In this document: positions 8,967 to 17,598 of the stretch, piece by piece
Numbering within the stretch: the stretch's first letter is position 1
Layout: each line of letters opens with the position of its first letter
Source of the DNA: Agrobacterium salinitolerans
Lineage (GTDB): Bacteria > Pseudomonadota > Alphaproteobacteria > Rhizobiales > Rhizobiaceae
Assembly: GCF_002008225.1 (NCBI RefSeq)
Contig: NZ_MRDH01000006.1
Location: 62,001-126,000, forward strand
Reading direction: 5' to 3'
DNA: 64,000 nucleotides
Position numbers and translations under genes: made by a program
The notes under the pieces: model-generated
What the model was told of the DNA's origin: nothing
What the model saw: only the letters and a program-made list of their open reading frames with translations
The model's database searches: none

Positions 8967-9886
8967 TGGATATGCTTCAGGCCATTCTCCTCACCGTCAT
9001 CACCGCCGCCACGCCGCTCGTCATCGCCGCTTCAGGCGAGCTGGTAACGGAGCGCTCCGGCGTCCTCAATCTGGGTGTCGAGGGCATGATGATTATGGGT
9101 GCGGTCTGCGCTTTCGCGGCCGCGCATATGACCGGATCTCCCTATCTCGGCATTCTGGCTGGCATTGCCTCCGGTGCGGTTTTCTCGCTGCTCTTCGGTT
9201 TCCTGACGCTGACGCTCGTTACCAACCAGGTGGCGACGGGTCTTGCGCTCACCATTCTCGGCCTCGGCGTCTCGGGCATGCTGGGTGAAAGTTTCGTCGG
9301 CCTGCCGGGCATCAAGCTGCAGCCCATCGTCTTTCCGCTGCTGTCGGACATTCCCTTCCTCGGTCCGCTGCTTTTCCGGCAGGATTTGATCTTCTACCTC
9401 TCCATCGCGCTTGTCGCCGGCATCAGCTGGTTTCTGTTCAAAAGCCGCATGGGTCTCAAAATTCGCGCCATCGGCGATAATCACGCTTCGGCCCATGCGC
9501 TCGGCATCAATGTCATCCGCACCCGCTATCTGGCCGTCATGTTCGGCGGCGCCTGTGCGGGGCTTGCGGGGGCGCAGCTGTCACTGGTCTATACGCCGCA
9601 ATGGGTGGAAAACATGGCGGCCGGGCGCGGGTGGATTGCGCTGGCGCTCGTCGTCTTCGCCTCGTGGCGCCCATGGCGAGTGCTGGCGGGCGGTTATCTG
9701 TTCGGCGCTGTCACCATCGGCCAATTGCATGCGCAGGCGTTCGGCATCGGGGTGCCGTCGCAATTGCTGTCGGCGCTGCCCTATCTCGCCACTATTGTCG
9801 TGCTGGTCATCATCTCGCATAATCGCCGCACGACCTTGATCAATACACCGGCCTCGCTTGGCAAGTCCTTCGTGCCGGACAGGTGA
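8963..9886 (+). CDS. ABC transporter permease, BMP/nucleoside type (NupQ-like)
   Basis: 307 residues. ATG 8963 overlaps the TGA of the first permease (ATGA). About nine hydrophobic segments are present, and the conserved ERSGVLNLGVEGMMIMGAV lies at residues ~31-50, the permease counterpart of the NIGAEGQ motif in its partner. NHASAHALGINVIRTRYLAV is the cytoplasmic coupling region that meets the ATPase. It is the third gene of the importer operon, and the binding protein gene starts 36 bases after its stop. Confidence 0.9.
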   Translation: MMDMLQAILLTVITAATPLVIAASGELVTERSGVLNLGVEGMMIMGAVCAFAAAHMTGSPYLGILAGIASGAVFSLLFGFLTLTLVTNQVATGLALTILGLGVSGMLGESFVGLPGIKLQPIVFPLLSDIPFLGPLLFRQDLIFYLSIALVAGISWFLFKSRMGLKIRAIGDNHASAHALGINVIRTRYLAVMFGGACAGLAGAQLSLVYTPQWVENMAAGRGWIALALVVFASWRPWRVLAGGYLFGAVTIGQLHAQAFGIGVPSQLLSALPYLATIVVLVIISHNRRTTLINTPASLGKSFVPDR

Positions 9887-9921
9887 AGCATTCTCACGTC
9901 TCCAAACCAACAGGGGTAAAA

Positions 9922-10995
9922 ATGAAAAAACTGGTCATCGCACTCGCCGCTTCCGTTGCGGCTCTCGGCGGCGTCGTTTCCTCGGCTGAGGCCGCCGACG
10001 CCAAGAAGGTCTGCTTCATCTATGTCGGTTCAAAGACCGACGGCGGCTGGACACAGGCGCACGATATCGGCCGTCAGGAATTGCAGGCGCATTTCGGCGA
10101 CAAGATCGAAACGCCGTTCCTCGAAAGCGTTCCGGAAGGTCCGGATGCCGAACGCGCCATCGAACGCATGGCCCGCTCGGGTTGCGAACTGGTGTTCACC
10201 ACCTCCTTCGGCTTCATGGACGCCACCATCAAGGTTGCCCAGAAGTTCCCCAAGGTGAAGTTCGAACACGCTACGGGCTTCAAGACCGCCGAAAATGTCG
10301 CGACCTACAATTCGCGCTTCTATGAAGGCCGCTACATTCAGGGCCAGATCGCCGCGAAGATGTCGCAGAAGGGTCTCGCCGGCTACATCGCGTCCTTCCC
10401 GATCCCGGAAGTGGTGATGGGCATCGACGCCTTCGTGCTCGGCGCGCAGTCCGTTAATCCGGACTTCAAGGTGAAGGTCGTCTGGGCCAACACCTGGTTC
10501 GACCCCGGCAAGGAAGCCGATGCCGCCAAGGCGCTGATCGACCAGGGCGTCGATATTCTGACCCAGCACACCGACACCACCGCGCCGATGCAGGTTGCCG
10601 CAGAACGCGGCATCAAGGCCTTCGGTCAGGCGTCCGACATGATCGCGGCCGGTCCGAAGACGCAGCTTACCGCCATCAAGGACACCTGGGGCGCCTACTA
10701 CATCAAGCGCACGCAGGCTCTTCTCGATGGTACCTGGAAGTCCGAATCGGTATGGGACGGCCTGAAGGACGGCATCCTGACCATGGCGCCTTACACCAAC
10801 ATGCCTGATGACGTGAAGAAGATGGCTGAAGACACCGAAGCCAAGATCAAGTCGGGCGAGCTGCATCCCTTCACCGGTCCGGTGAAGAAGCAGGACGGTT
10901 CGGAATGGCTGAAGGCGGGTGAGAAGGCCGAGGACGGCGTTCTGCTCGGCCTCAATTTCTACGTCGCCGGTGTGGACGACAAGCTGCCCCAATAA
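9922..10995 (+). CDS. BMP-family substrate-binding protein of the nucleoside-type ABC importer
   Basis: 357 residues from ATG 9922, with AGGGG at a suitable distance (caacAGGGGtaaaaATG). Residues 1-25 are a Sec signal peptide (KKLVIALAASVAALGGVVSSAEA, cut after AEA). It has no lipobox, unlike many Gram-positive BmpA proteins, so it is a free periplasmic protein. The start of the mature domain, KKVCFIYVGSKTDGGWTQAHD, and the later ERMARSGCELVFTTSFGFMD match the BMP (PF02608-type) fold. Members bind purine nucleosides or related compounds. The gene closes the operon and is followed by a strong hairpin at 11018-11054. Confidence 0.92.
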   Translation: MKKLVIALAASVAALGGVVSSAEAADAKKVCFIYVGSKTDGGWTQAHDIGRQELQAHFGDKIETPFLESVPEGPDAERAIERMARSGCELVFTTSFGFMDATIKVAQKFPKVKFEHATGFKTAENVATYNSRFYEGRYIQGQIAAKMSQKGLAGYIASFPIPEVVMGIDAFVLGAQSVNPDFKVKVVWANTWFDPGKEADAAKALIDQGVDILTQHTDTTAPMQVAAERGIKAFGQASDMIAAGPKTQLTAIKDTWGAYYIKRTQALLDGTWKSESVWDGLKDGILTMAPYTNMPDDVKKMAEDTEAKIKSGELHPFTGPVKKQDGSEWLKAGEKAEDGVLLGLNFYVAGVDDKLPQ

Positions 10996-11017
10996 TGCTT
11001 TTTAGCCATCGTTACTG

Positions 11018-11054
11018 AAGCAAGGCCGCACATATGTCATGTGCGGCCTTGCTT
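11018..11054 (+). terminator. Hairpin terminator of the BMP-type ABC operon
   Basis: A perfect 16-base-pair stem: AAGCAAGGCCGCACAT at 11018-11033, loop ATGTC, ATGTGCGGCCTTGCTT at 11039-11054, followed by ATTTTC. It begins 23 bases after the stop of the binding-protein gene. The T-run is short, so termination may be imperfect, but the stem is unusually stable. Confidence 0.8.
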
Positions 11055-11195
11055 ATTTTCACGCGTTTTATTGCAGGGATGAAGTTTACCTTTGCTTTTC
11101 ATGCAACTTGATGTTTTTCACTATAATCTGACTTGAGATACACACGTCTGGCGCGATTTTTTCAAGATCGCCAACCGAACGGAAGGATATGGCAC

Positions 11196-11945
11196 TTGCA
11201 GCGCGGAATGCTCGATGCGGCGATCGGTTTTCGAAAGCTGCGGACAAATCATGCACAGGTCGTTCACAAGCTCGGTCTCGATATCGTGTCCGGCGTCTTC
11301 AAGACGGGTGATATACTGCCGGGCGATGCCGAGCTGATGGACCGCCTGAAAGTATCGCGCACAGTGCTGCGCGAAGCGATGAAGACGCTGACCGCCAAGG
11401 GTATGATTTCCCCCAAGGCGCGGATCGGCACCCGGGTGACGGAGCGCGAAAGCTGGAACATGTTCGACAGCGAGGTGCTGCTCTGGCATTTCGAGGCTGG
11501 CGTCAGCGACGAGTTTCTGTTGCATCTTTACGATATCCGTCAGGCCTTCGAGCCCTATGGCGCGGGGCTCGCTGCCATCAGGGCGCAGGACGCCGATATC
11601 GCCAAGCTCGCCGCTTACGCCAACGAGATGGGCAATACGGCCTATTCCAAGGAAAAGCGCGCGCTTGCGGATATGAATTTCCATGTGCTCATCACCGAAA
11701 TGTCCGGTAATCCGTTCATGCGCACCGTCGGTTCGCTGATAAAGGCGGCTCTGGTGGGCATTTTCCGGATGAGCAACCCGGAAACCGATCCCAATGAGAT
11801 TTCCGACGTGTCCGCCTCGCATCTGCGGCTCGTGGAGGCGTTTCGCCTGCGCGATGAGGGTGCAGCGCGCCGCGAGATGGAAAGGCTGATCGAAAACGGC
11901 CGCCAGCAGGTGCTGGAATTCACTGCCCGCAATCCACGGCGATAA
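11196..11945 (+). CDS. GntR-family (FadR/FCD subfamily) transcriptional regulator
   Basis: 249 residues from TTG 11196, chosen because GGAAGGA at 11181-11187 sits 8 bases upstream; ATG 11208 is the next choice. The N-terminal winged helix covers about residues 15-80: GLDIVSGVFKTGDILPGDAE, then LKVSRTVLREAMKTLTAKG, a clear GntR recognition helix. The C-terminal ~155 residues are an FCD ligand domain with His in NFHVLITEMSGNP and SASHLRLVEAF, the usual metal-binding histidines. A TATAAT at 11122-11127 could be a -10 box. It stands between the ABC operon and glmU, with no co-directional partner gene close. FCD regulators usually sense sugar acids or other organic acids; the target is unknown. 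Confidence 0.85.
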   Translation: MQRGMLDAAIGFRKLRTNHAQVVHKLGLDIVSGVFKTGDILPGDAELMDRLKVSRTVLREAMKTLTAKGMISPKARIGTRVTERESWNMFDSEVLLWHFEAGVSDEFLLHLYDIRQAFEPYGAGLAAIRAQDADIAKLAAYANEMGNTAYSKEKRALADMNFHVLITEMSGNPFMRTVGSLIKAALVGIFRMSNPETDPNEISDVSASHLRLVEAFRLRDEGAARREMERLIENGRQQVLEFTARNPRR

Positions 11946-12168
11946 ATCAGACCGAGGGAACGGGATGCGATACCGTTGCAATCACGTTTGATGAAAATCG
12001 TTGCGGAAATTTGGTGCAGATTTGCATGGTTTCTTAAGTGGGCCGCCGTTATAGCAATTTCGGAATGAAATTACCGATGCGCCCGTTCGTTTTGCCGGAC
12101 GGCGTGAAGTCAAACATATGCCGCCGTCCTGACCGTCCTGCGGTCGGTGACGTGGTGTTGGAGGTCTT

Positions 12169-13530
12169 ATGGAGCGCAGCTCTCTAGCCGTTATTCTCGC
12201 AGCGGGCGACAGCACGCGCATGAAATCGTCGAAATCCAAGGTGCTGCATCCGGTCGCCGGGCGTCCTATGATCGCCCATGTGGTTGGGGCGGTGGCTGGA
12301 TCTGGCGTCAGCACGGTGGCGTTGGTGGTTGGGCGCGATGCCGGGAATGTCGCTGCGGCCGCAAGCCTGCCGGGCCTTGAGGTGGAAGCTTTCGTGCAGA
12401 CGGAACGCAAGGGCACCGGCCATGCGGTGCTTGCCGCACGCGCAGCTATCGAACGCGGTTTTGACGATCTCATCGTTGCCTATGGCGATGTCCCGCTCAT
12501 CACGTCTGCAACGCTCGACCGGGCGCGTGAGGCGATTGCCGCCGGCGCCGATGTCGCCGTCATCGGCTTCCATACCGACCGCCCGACCGGTTACGGCCGG
12601 CTTCTGGTCAAGGATGGCGAACTTGTCGCGATCCGCGAGGAGAAGGACGCGACCGATGCGGAGCGTAAGGTGACCTGGTGCAATAGCGGATTGATGGCCA
12701 TCAACGGCCGCAACGCCCTTGATCTGCTCGACCGCATCGGCAACAGCAATGTGAAGGGCGAATATTATCTGACCGATGTGGTCGAGATCGCCCGTTCCCT
12801 CGGCCGCCGCGCCGTCGCCATCGATGCGCCGGAAACGGAACTGGTCGGCTGCAACAACCGTGCCGAACTGGCCTTTATCGAGAAGCTCTGGCAGGAGCGC
12901 CGCCGTCATGAGCTGATGGTCGATGGCGTCTCGATGGTCGCGCCCGAGACAGTATTCCTTTCCTTCGATACGAAGATCGGGCAGGACGTATTGATCGAAC
13001 CGAATGTCGTGATCGGTCCCGGCGTCACCATTGAGCCGGGCGCCGTCATTCATGCGTTTTCGCATCTGGAAGGGGCGTATGTTGCGCAAGGTGCGGCCGT
13101 TGGTCCCTATGCGCGGCTGCGTCCGGGCGCGAACCTGCACGCCAATGCCAAGGTGGGCAATTTCTGCGAGGTCAAGAAGGCTGAGATCGGTGAGGGCGCC
13201 AAGGTCAACCATCTGACCTATATCGGCGATGCCTTCATCGGCGCGGGCAGCAATATCGGTGCGGGCACGATTACCTGCAATTATGACGGTTACAACAAGG
13301 CGGAAACGCGGATCGGGGCCAACAGCTTCATTGGCTCGAACTCGTCGCTGGTTGCACCTGTCACCATTGGCGAGGGGGCCTATATCGCTTCCGGCAGCGT
13401 CATCACCAATGACGTGCCTGCTGAGGGCCTGGCTTTCGGGCGCGCACGGCAGGAGGTGAAACCCGGTCGCGCGACCGTGGTGCGCGAGCGGGCAAAAGCG
13501 CTGAAGGAAGCGAATAAAAAGTCGTCCTGA
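12169..13530 (+). CDS. glmU: Bifunctional GlmU: GlcN-1-P acetyltransferase / GlcNAc-1-P uridylyltransferase
   Basis: 453 residues from ATG 12169, with GGAGG in front (tgttGGAGGtcttATG). Residues ~1-230 are the pyrophosphorylase domain with [20 protein letters not shown] (the usual G-x-G-T-R-M is D-S-T-R-M here). The rest is a left-handed beta-helix of hexapeptide repeats ([13 protein letters not shown] and so on) with the acetyltransferase site around [34 protein letters not shown] and [13 protein letters not shown]. The enzyme makes UDP-N-acetylglucosamine in the cytoplasm for peptidoglycan and lipid A. glmS follows 102 bases later on the same strand, giving the last and first steps of amino-sugar supply together. 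Confidence 0.96.
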   Translation: MERSSLAVILAAGDSTRMKSSKSKVLHPVAGRPMIAHVVGAVAGSGVSTVALVVGRDAGNVAAAASLPGLEVEAFVQTERKGTGHAVLAARAAIERGFDDLIVAYGDVPLITSATLDRAREAIAAGADVAVIGFHTDRPTGYGRLLVKDGELVAIREEKDATDAERKVTWCNSGLMAINGRNALDLLDRIGNSNVKGEYYLTDVVEIARSLGRRAVAIDAPETELVGCNNRAELAFIEKLWQERRRHELMVDGVSMVAPETVFLSFDTKIGQDVLIEPNVVIGPGVTIEPGAVIHAFSHLEGAYVAQGAAVGPYARLRPGANLHANAKVGNFCEVKKAEIGEGAKVNHLTYIGDAFIGAGSNIGAGTITCNYDGYNKAETRIGANSFIGSNSSLVAPVTIGEGAYIASGSVITNDVPAEGLAFGRARQEVKPGRATVVRERAKALKEANKKSS

Positions 13531-13632
13531 CGGACGTTACCAAACGATACCGAAAGTGACCGGCGCCATAATTGCGGATTGTTCGGGAACGGTTAGTAGT
13601 TTCGGCGAAGAGATCGCCGTCTGGAGAAATAT

Positions 13633-15459
13633 ATGTGCGGAATTGTCGGAATTGTCGGAACCCAGCCCGTTGCTGAACGGCTTGTCGATGCGCTGAAGCG
13701 TCTCGAATATCGCGGTTACGATTCGGCTGGTGTCGCCACCATCGACAATGGCGCGATGGATCGCCGCCGGGCGGAAGGCAAGCTGTTCAATCTCGAGAAG
13801 CTGGTTTCGGAAAAGCCGCTGCCGGGTGTGGTCGGCATCGCCCATACGCGCTGGGCGACGCATGGTGTTCCGAACGAAACCAATGCCCATCCGCATTTCG
13901 TCGATGGCGTTGCCGTTGTCCACAATGGCATCATCGAAAACTTCGCCGAACTGCGCGAGGAGCTGACAGCCGAGGGTGCGAGCTTCACCACCCAGACCGA
14001 TACCGAAGTGGTGGCGCAGCTGCTGGCGAAATATACCCGCGAGGGTCTCGGCCATCGCGAGGCGATGCTGAAGATGCTGAACCGCGTGACGGGTGCCTAT
14101 GCGCTGGTCGTCATGTTCAAGGACGATCCCGGCACGCTTCTCTCGGCGCGTTCCGGCCCGCCGCTTGCCGTTGGTTACGGTCGGGGCGAGATGTTCCTGG
14201 GGTCTGATGCCATCGCGCTGTCGCCGTTTACCAATGAGATCACCTATCTGGTGGATGGCGATTGCGCCATCGTGACCCGGCAGGGTGCTGAGATCATCGA
14301 TTTCTCCGGCAAACCGGTGAAACGCGAGCGGCAGATATCGCAGGCGACGGCCTATGTGGTCGACAAGGGCAACCATCGCCACTTCATGGAAAAGGAAATC
14401 TACGAGCAGCCGGAAGTCATTTCCCATGCGCTCAGCCATTACGTGGACTTCGCCTCCAAGACCGTGAAGCAGGCCGACACGGCCATTGATTTCGCCAAGC
14501 TTTCCGGTCTTGCCATTTCCGCCTGCGGGACGGCCTATCTTTCCGGCCTGATCGGTAAATACTGGTTTGAGCGTTATGCACGCTTGCCGGTGGAAATCGA
14601 TGTCGCCTCGGAATTCCGTTATCGCGAAATGCCGCTTCAGCCATCGCAGGCGGCGCTGTTCATCTCGCAATCGGGCGAGACTGCCGATACGCTGGCGTCG
14701 CTGCGCTATTGCAAGGAAAACGATCTCAAGATCGGCGCCATCGTCAATGTGCGGGAATCGACCATCGCGCGGGAATCCGACGCCATTTTCCCGATCCTTG
14801 CAGGCCCGGAGATCGGCGTCGCCTCCACCAAGGCTTTCACCTGTCAGCTTGCGGTCCTCGCGTCTTTGGCAATCGCCGCTGGGAAGGCGCGCGGTACGCT
14901 GAAGCCGGGCGAGGAAAAGGAGCTGGTGCAGCAGTTGATCGAAATGCCGCGCATCATGAGCAAGGTGCTGAACCTCATCCAGCCGCAGATCGAGGCGCTG
15001 TCGCGCGATCTGTCGCGCTTCAAGGACGTGCTTTATCTCGGCCGCGGCACCAGCTTCCCGCTGGCGCTGGAGGGTGCTTTGAAGCTCAAGGAAATCTCCT
15101 ATATCCACGCTGAAGGTTATGCTGCCGGCGAGCTGAAGCATGGGCCGATCGCGCTGATCGACGAGAACATGCCTGTTATCGTCATCGCCCCGCATGACCG
15201 TTTCTTTGAAAAGACCGTTTCGAACATGCAGGAGGTCGCCGCGCGCGGCGGCCGCATCATCTTCATCACCGATGAGAAGGGGGCTGCTGCCTCCACGCTC
15301 GACACCATGGCGACGATCACGCTCCCCAATGTCGACGAGCTGATTGCGCCGATGGTCTTCTCGCTGCCGATCCAGCTGCTTGCCTATCACACCGCTGTCT
15401 TCATGGGCACGGATGTGGACCAGCCGCGCAATCTGGCGAAGTCGGTCACGGTGGAATGA
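13633..15459 (+). CDS. glmS: Glutamine-fructose-6-phosphate aminotransferase (isomerizing)
   Basis: 608 residues. The N-terminal glutaminase starts with MCGIVGIVG, so Cys2 is the nucleophile after Met removal. ALKRLEYRGYDSAGVA and HTRWATHGVPNETNAHPH are the standard glutaminase motifs. Two SIS (sugar isomerase) domains follow, with SACGTAYLSGLIGKYWFE, FISQSGETADTLASLRY and YLGRGTSFPLALEGALKLKE, and the C-terminal tail ends NLAKSVTVE. It makes glucosamine-6-phosphate from fructose-6-phosphate and glutamine. The 102-base glmU-glmS gap does not resemble the glmS ribozyme (known from Gram-positives). The stop overlaps the downstream GNAT start by four bases. Confidence 0.97.
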   Translation: MCGIVGIVGTQPVAERLVDALKRLEYRGYDSAGVATIDNGAMDRRRAEGKLFNLEKLVSEKPLPGVVGIAHTRWATHGVPNETNAHPHFVDGVAVVHNGIIENFAELREELTAEGASFTTQTDTEVVAQLLAKYTREGLGHREAMLKMLNRVTGAYALVVMFKDDPGTLLSARSGPPLAVGYGRGEMFLGSDAIALSPFTNEITYLVDGDCAIVTRQGAEIIDFSGKPVKRERQISQATAYVVDKGNHRHFMEKEIYEQPEVISHALSHYVDFASKTVKQADTAIDFAKLSGLAISACGTAYLSGLIGKYWFERYARLPVEIDVASEFRYREMPLQPSQAALFISQSGETADTLASLRYCKENDLKIGAIVNVRESTIARESDAIFPILAGPEIGVASTKAFTCQLAVLASLAIAAGKARGTLKPGEEKELVQQLIEMPRIMSKVLNLIQPQIEALSRDLSRFKDVLYLGRGTSFPLALEGALKLKEISYIHAEGYAAGELKHGPIALIDENMPVIVIAPHDRFFEKTVSNMQEVAARGGRIIFITDEKGAAASTLDTMATITLPNVDELIAPMVFSLPIQLLAYHTAVFMGTDVDQPRNLAKSVTVE

Positions 15460-15959
15460 TCGTCCGGCCGGAGCGGCAGGGGGATGAAGAGGCGATTGCT
15501 CGCGTAACGGAAGATGCCTTCCGTAACGTCGATTACAGCGACAAGACGGAGCATCTCATCGTCGGGCGGTTGCGCAGGGCAGGTGCGCTCACCGTTTCAC
15601 TGGTTGCCGAGGACAGCGAAGGCATCATCGGTCATGTCGGCTTTTCGCCGGTGACGCTTACCAGCGGCGAGACCGGCTGGTTCTGCCTCGCGCCGCTTTC
15701 CGTAACGCCGGAACGGCAGGGGCAGGGTGTCGGCTCCAGGCTGGTGCGGGACGGGCTTGCCGCCCTGGAGCGTCTGAATGCTTCCGGCGTGGTCGTCGCG
15801 GGCGATCCGGACTACTATGGCCGCTTCGGTTTTCGCCATGTCGATGGGGTGAATGCGGAAGGGATTCCTGACGAATATTTCACAGTTCTTCGCTTGCATG
15901 GTGGAACTCCATCCGGCATTGTCGGTTTTCATCCGGGTTTCGATGGCGACAACGCTTAA
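15456..15959 (+). CDS. GNAT-family N-acetyltransferase coupled to glmS
   Basis: 167 residues. ATG 15456 overlaps the glmS stop (ATGA), so translation is probably coupled. The acetyl-CoA motif A is LSVTPERQGQGVGSRLVRDGL (Q-x-x-G-x-G), followed by ASGVVVAGDPDYYGRFGFR, the layout of the YhbS-like branch of GNAT enzymes. The acceptor is unknown. The tight link to glmS hints at an amino-sugar or envelope-related acceptor but does not prove it, since GlmU already does the required acetylation. Confidence 0.85.
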   Translation: MIVRPERQGDEEAIARVTEDAFRNVDYSDKTEHLIVGRLRRAGALTVSLVAEDSEGIIGHVGFSPVTLTSGETGWFCLAPLSVTPERQGQGVGSRLVRDGLAALERLNASGVVVAGDPDYYGRFGFRHVDGVNAEGIPDEYFTVLRLHGGTPSGIVGFHPGFDGDNA

Positions 15960-15972
15960 TTCCGAACGGTAA

Positions 15973-16641
15973 ATGACCGATATTCCAGTAAAAATTTCAT
16001 TCGCAGCCCGCCTGCGCAACAGTTTCCTCACGGGCGTTCTGATCCTTGCGCCTGTTACCATCACCATGTGGCTGGTGTGGAGCTTCCTGCAATGGGCGGA
16101 TAGCTGGGTGAAGCCCTATATTCCGGCCCGTTACGATCCGGAGCAATATTTCGATGTGGCGATCCCCGGTTTCGGCCTGCTGATCGCCGTCATCGGCATC
16201 ACACTCATCGGCTTTCTGGGCAACAACCTGATCGGCAAATGGATCGTCGGCGTCGGCGAATCCATCCTCAACCGCATGCCGCTGGTGCGGCCGATCTATA
16301 AAAGCATCAAGCAGCTGTTCGAATCCGTTCTGAAAGAGCATTCGAACTCCTTCAAGAAGGTGGGCCTGATCGAGTTTCCGTCATCCGGCACCTGGGCGAT
16401 GGTCTTCGTCGCGTCCGAGGCCAAGGGCGAGCTTGCCCATCGTTTCAACGAAATGGGCCAGCAGATGGTCGCCGTGTTCCTGCCGCCCACGCCGGTGCCG
16501 ACGGCGGGCTTCCTGCTGTTCGTGCCGAAAGACAAGATCGTGATGCTGGACATGACGCCGGAAGATGCGGCGAAACTGCTGATATCCGGCGGTTTGGTGG
16601 CCCCGGATTTCACGCCGCCGAAAATGATTGCGCCGGTTTGA
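15973..16641 (+). CDS. DUF502 family inner-membrane protein
   Basis: 222 residues. Two membrane segments are clear: LTGVLILAPVTITMWLVWSFL (about residues 19-39) and FGLLIAVIGITLIGFLGNNLIG (about 72-93). The conserved DUF502 block follows, ILNRMPLVRPIYKSIKQLFES, then GTWAMVFVASEAKGE and VPTAGFLLFVPKDKIVMLDM. The function of DUF502 is not established. It starts 13 bases after the GNAT stop and likely shares the transcript. Confidence 0.85.
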   Translation: MTDIPVKISFAARLRNSFLTGVLILAPVTITMWLVWSFLQWADSWVKPYIPARYDPEQYFDVAIPGFGLLIAVIGITLIGFLGNNLIGKWIVGVGESILNRMPLVRPIYKSIKQLFESVLKEHSNSFKKVGLIEFPSSGTWAMVFVASEAKGELAHRFNEMGQQMVAVFLPPTPVPTAGFLLFVPKDKIVMLDMTPEDAAKLLISGGLVAPDFTPPKMIAPV

Positions 16642-16704
16642 GGATTTGTGACGCACTGGGTTCGTTGCTCTGTTCTCCCTTGAGTTTTCATGCCCACGGT
16701 TGAC

Positions 16705-16740
16705 GAACCAATATGGTTCACCGATAATCATAGTGAACCA
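16705..16740. promoter_or_regulatory. Likely autoregulatory operator of the CopG/ParE pair
   Basis: Three hexamer half-sites alternate in orientation: GAACCA (16705-16710), TGGTTC (16714-16719) and GAACCA (16735-16740). The first two form a 15-base palindrome with ATA in the middle. The second and third form an 8-base inverted repeat TGGTTCAC/GTGAACCA. They end 15 bases before the antitoxin start. This is the arrangement expected for cooperative binding by ribbon-helix-helix antitoxin dimers. Confidence 0.65.
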
Positions 16741-16755
16741 CGAAAGGTCGCAACC

Positions 16756-17001
16756 ATGACTGCATTCACGGTGCGCTTGCCGGACGAAGTTGCCAACAAG
16801 CTTGAACAGCTGGCGGAAAAGCTTGATCGCTCGCGGTCCTACATGGCGGCACGGGCGATTGAGGACTTTGTTGCTCGCGAAGAGTGGCAGCTCGCGGAAA
16901 TCGAGGCCGGTTTGGCGGAAGCGGATCGCGGCGAGTTTGGAACGCAAGACGATCTGGCAAACATTGTCGGGAAATATGTAAAGTCCGCTCGGCCGTCATG
17001 A
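16756..17001 (+). CDS. CopG/RHH-type antitoxin
   Basis: 81 residues from ATG 16756, with GAAAGG upstream (accacGAAAGGtcgcaaccATG). An upstream in-frame ATG at 16690 would run through the operator and is rejected. Residues 1-45 form a ribbon-helix-helix DNA-binding domain: TAFTVRLPDEVANKLEQLAE with the beta strand TAFTVRLP, then DRSRSYMAARAIEDFVARE. The C-terminal acidic part (ADRGEFGTQDDLANIVGKYV) is the likely toxin-wrapping segment. The stop overlaps the toxin start by four bases (ATGA). The pair is presumably self-regulated through the half-sites just upstream. Confidence 0.88.
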   Translation: MTAFTVRLPDEVANKLEQLAEKLDRSRSYMAARAIEDFVAREEWQLAEIEAGLAEADRGEFGTQDDLANIVGKYVKSARPS

Positions 17002-17288
17002 GCGACCGGAGAATTCGCTGGACTGTGCGGGCGCTGCGACGGCTCGATGAAATCGGTAGGCATATCGAAACGGACAATCCTGCAGCTGCCGCCCGCGTGA
17101 TTTCCCGTATTGTGTCAGCGGCCGACATGTTGGTGGATCAACCAGCTATGGGACGGGTCGGGCGCATTAAGGGAACGCGGGAAGCCGTGCTGTCCGACAT
17201 TTCCTACATCGTTGCCTATCGTGTTGGCCGGGATATCGAAATCCTGACGGTTATTCACACCTCGCAGCGATGGCCGTCGGCACTTTAA
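16998..17288 (+). CDS. RelE/ParE-family toxin
   Basis: 96 residues. ATG 16998 overlaps the antitoxin stop. WTVRALRRLDEIGRHIETDNP, then GRVGRIKGTREAVLSDISYIVAYRV and IEILTVIHTSQRWP follow the ParE pattern of an N-terminal helical hairpin and a C-terminal beta sheet with the R-E-x2-L and Y-x-V-x-Y-like strands. ParE proteins poison gyrase and RelE proteins cut mRNA; the two cannot be separated by eye, though the sequence looks more ParE-like. Neutralisation by the upstream RHH protein is inferred from gene order. Confidence 0.87.
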   Translation: MSDRRIRWTVRALRRLDEIGRHIETDNPAAAARVISRIVSAADMLVDQPAMGRVGRIKGTREAVLSDISYIVAYRVGRDIEILTVIHTSQRWPSAL

Positions 17289-17313
17289 CCAAACTATTTC
17301 TCAGGCGCCCCGA

Positions 17314-17586
17314 TCAATCCTCGTCATCCAGATCGTCCATCTCTGTCCCCGTCGTGGTCGCGTGGAAAACCGGAACGAAAAGCCGCATATAGACCAGCCG
17401 CACGGTCCAGCCCTGTTCCAGTGCCTCCGTCCATGCCTTCTTGCGGCCTGGTTTCTTGAAGGCCTTGCCGATGGCTTTTTTCTCGCTTTTCGCAAATGTC
17501 TCGGGCTGCAGAATATTCTGCGGCGAGCAGAGCGCGTAGCCTTTCCTGAAGGCGGGCGGTGGGCGGCGCGGGTCGATCATGTTCAT
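17314..17586 (-). CDS. Small hypothetical protein downstream of recG
   Basis: 90 residues, not recognised as a named family. It is basic in the middle (AKSEKKAIGKAFKKPGRKKAW) and has an acidic tail DDLDDED. The segment LEQGWTVRLVYMRLFVPVF could form a beta hairpin or a single amphipathic stretch. The ATG lies 12 bases after the recG stop on the same strand, so it probably shares the recG transcript. No strong ribosome site is visible. An overlapping frame (GTG start at 17596) is also open but reads as Arg/Gln-rich low-quality protein, so this frame is preferred. Confidence 0.6.
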   Translation of the reverse strand: MNMIDPRRPPPAFRKGYALCSPQNILQPETFAKSEKKAIGKAFKKPGRKKAWTEALEQGWTVRLVYMRLFVPVFHATTTGTEMDDLDDED

Positions 17587-17598
17587 GGGCGTTCACTT

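Noticed and set aside
11092-11127. TTGCTT and TATAAT as a sigma-70 promoter for the GntR gene
   Set aside because: The spacer would be 24 bases, too long; only the TATAAT is noted as a possible -10 box.
13531-13632. Possible glmS ribozyme or riboswitch between glmU and glmS
   Set aside because: Only 102 bases, no matching conserved core, and the ribozyme is known from Gram-positive lineages.
13537-15390. A 617-residue antisense frame over glmS
   Set aside because: Same reason: a shadow of third-position GC bias. It has no motifs and overlaps a clear GlmS.
17324-17596. Alternative 90-residue frame beside the recG follower
   Set aside because: GTG start and Arg/Gln-rich, low-order sequence; the frame from 17586 is more protein-like.
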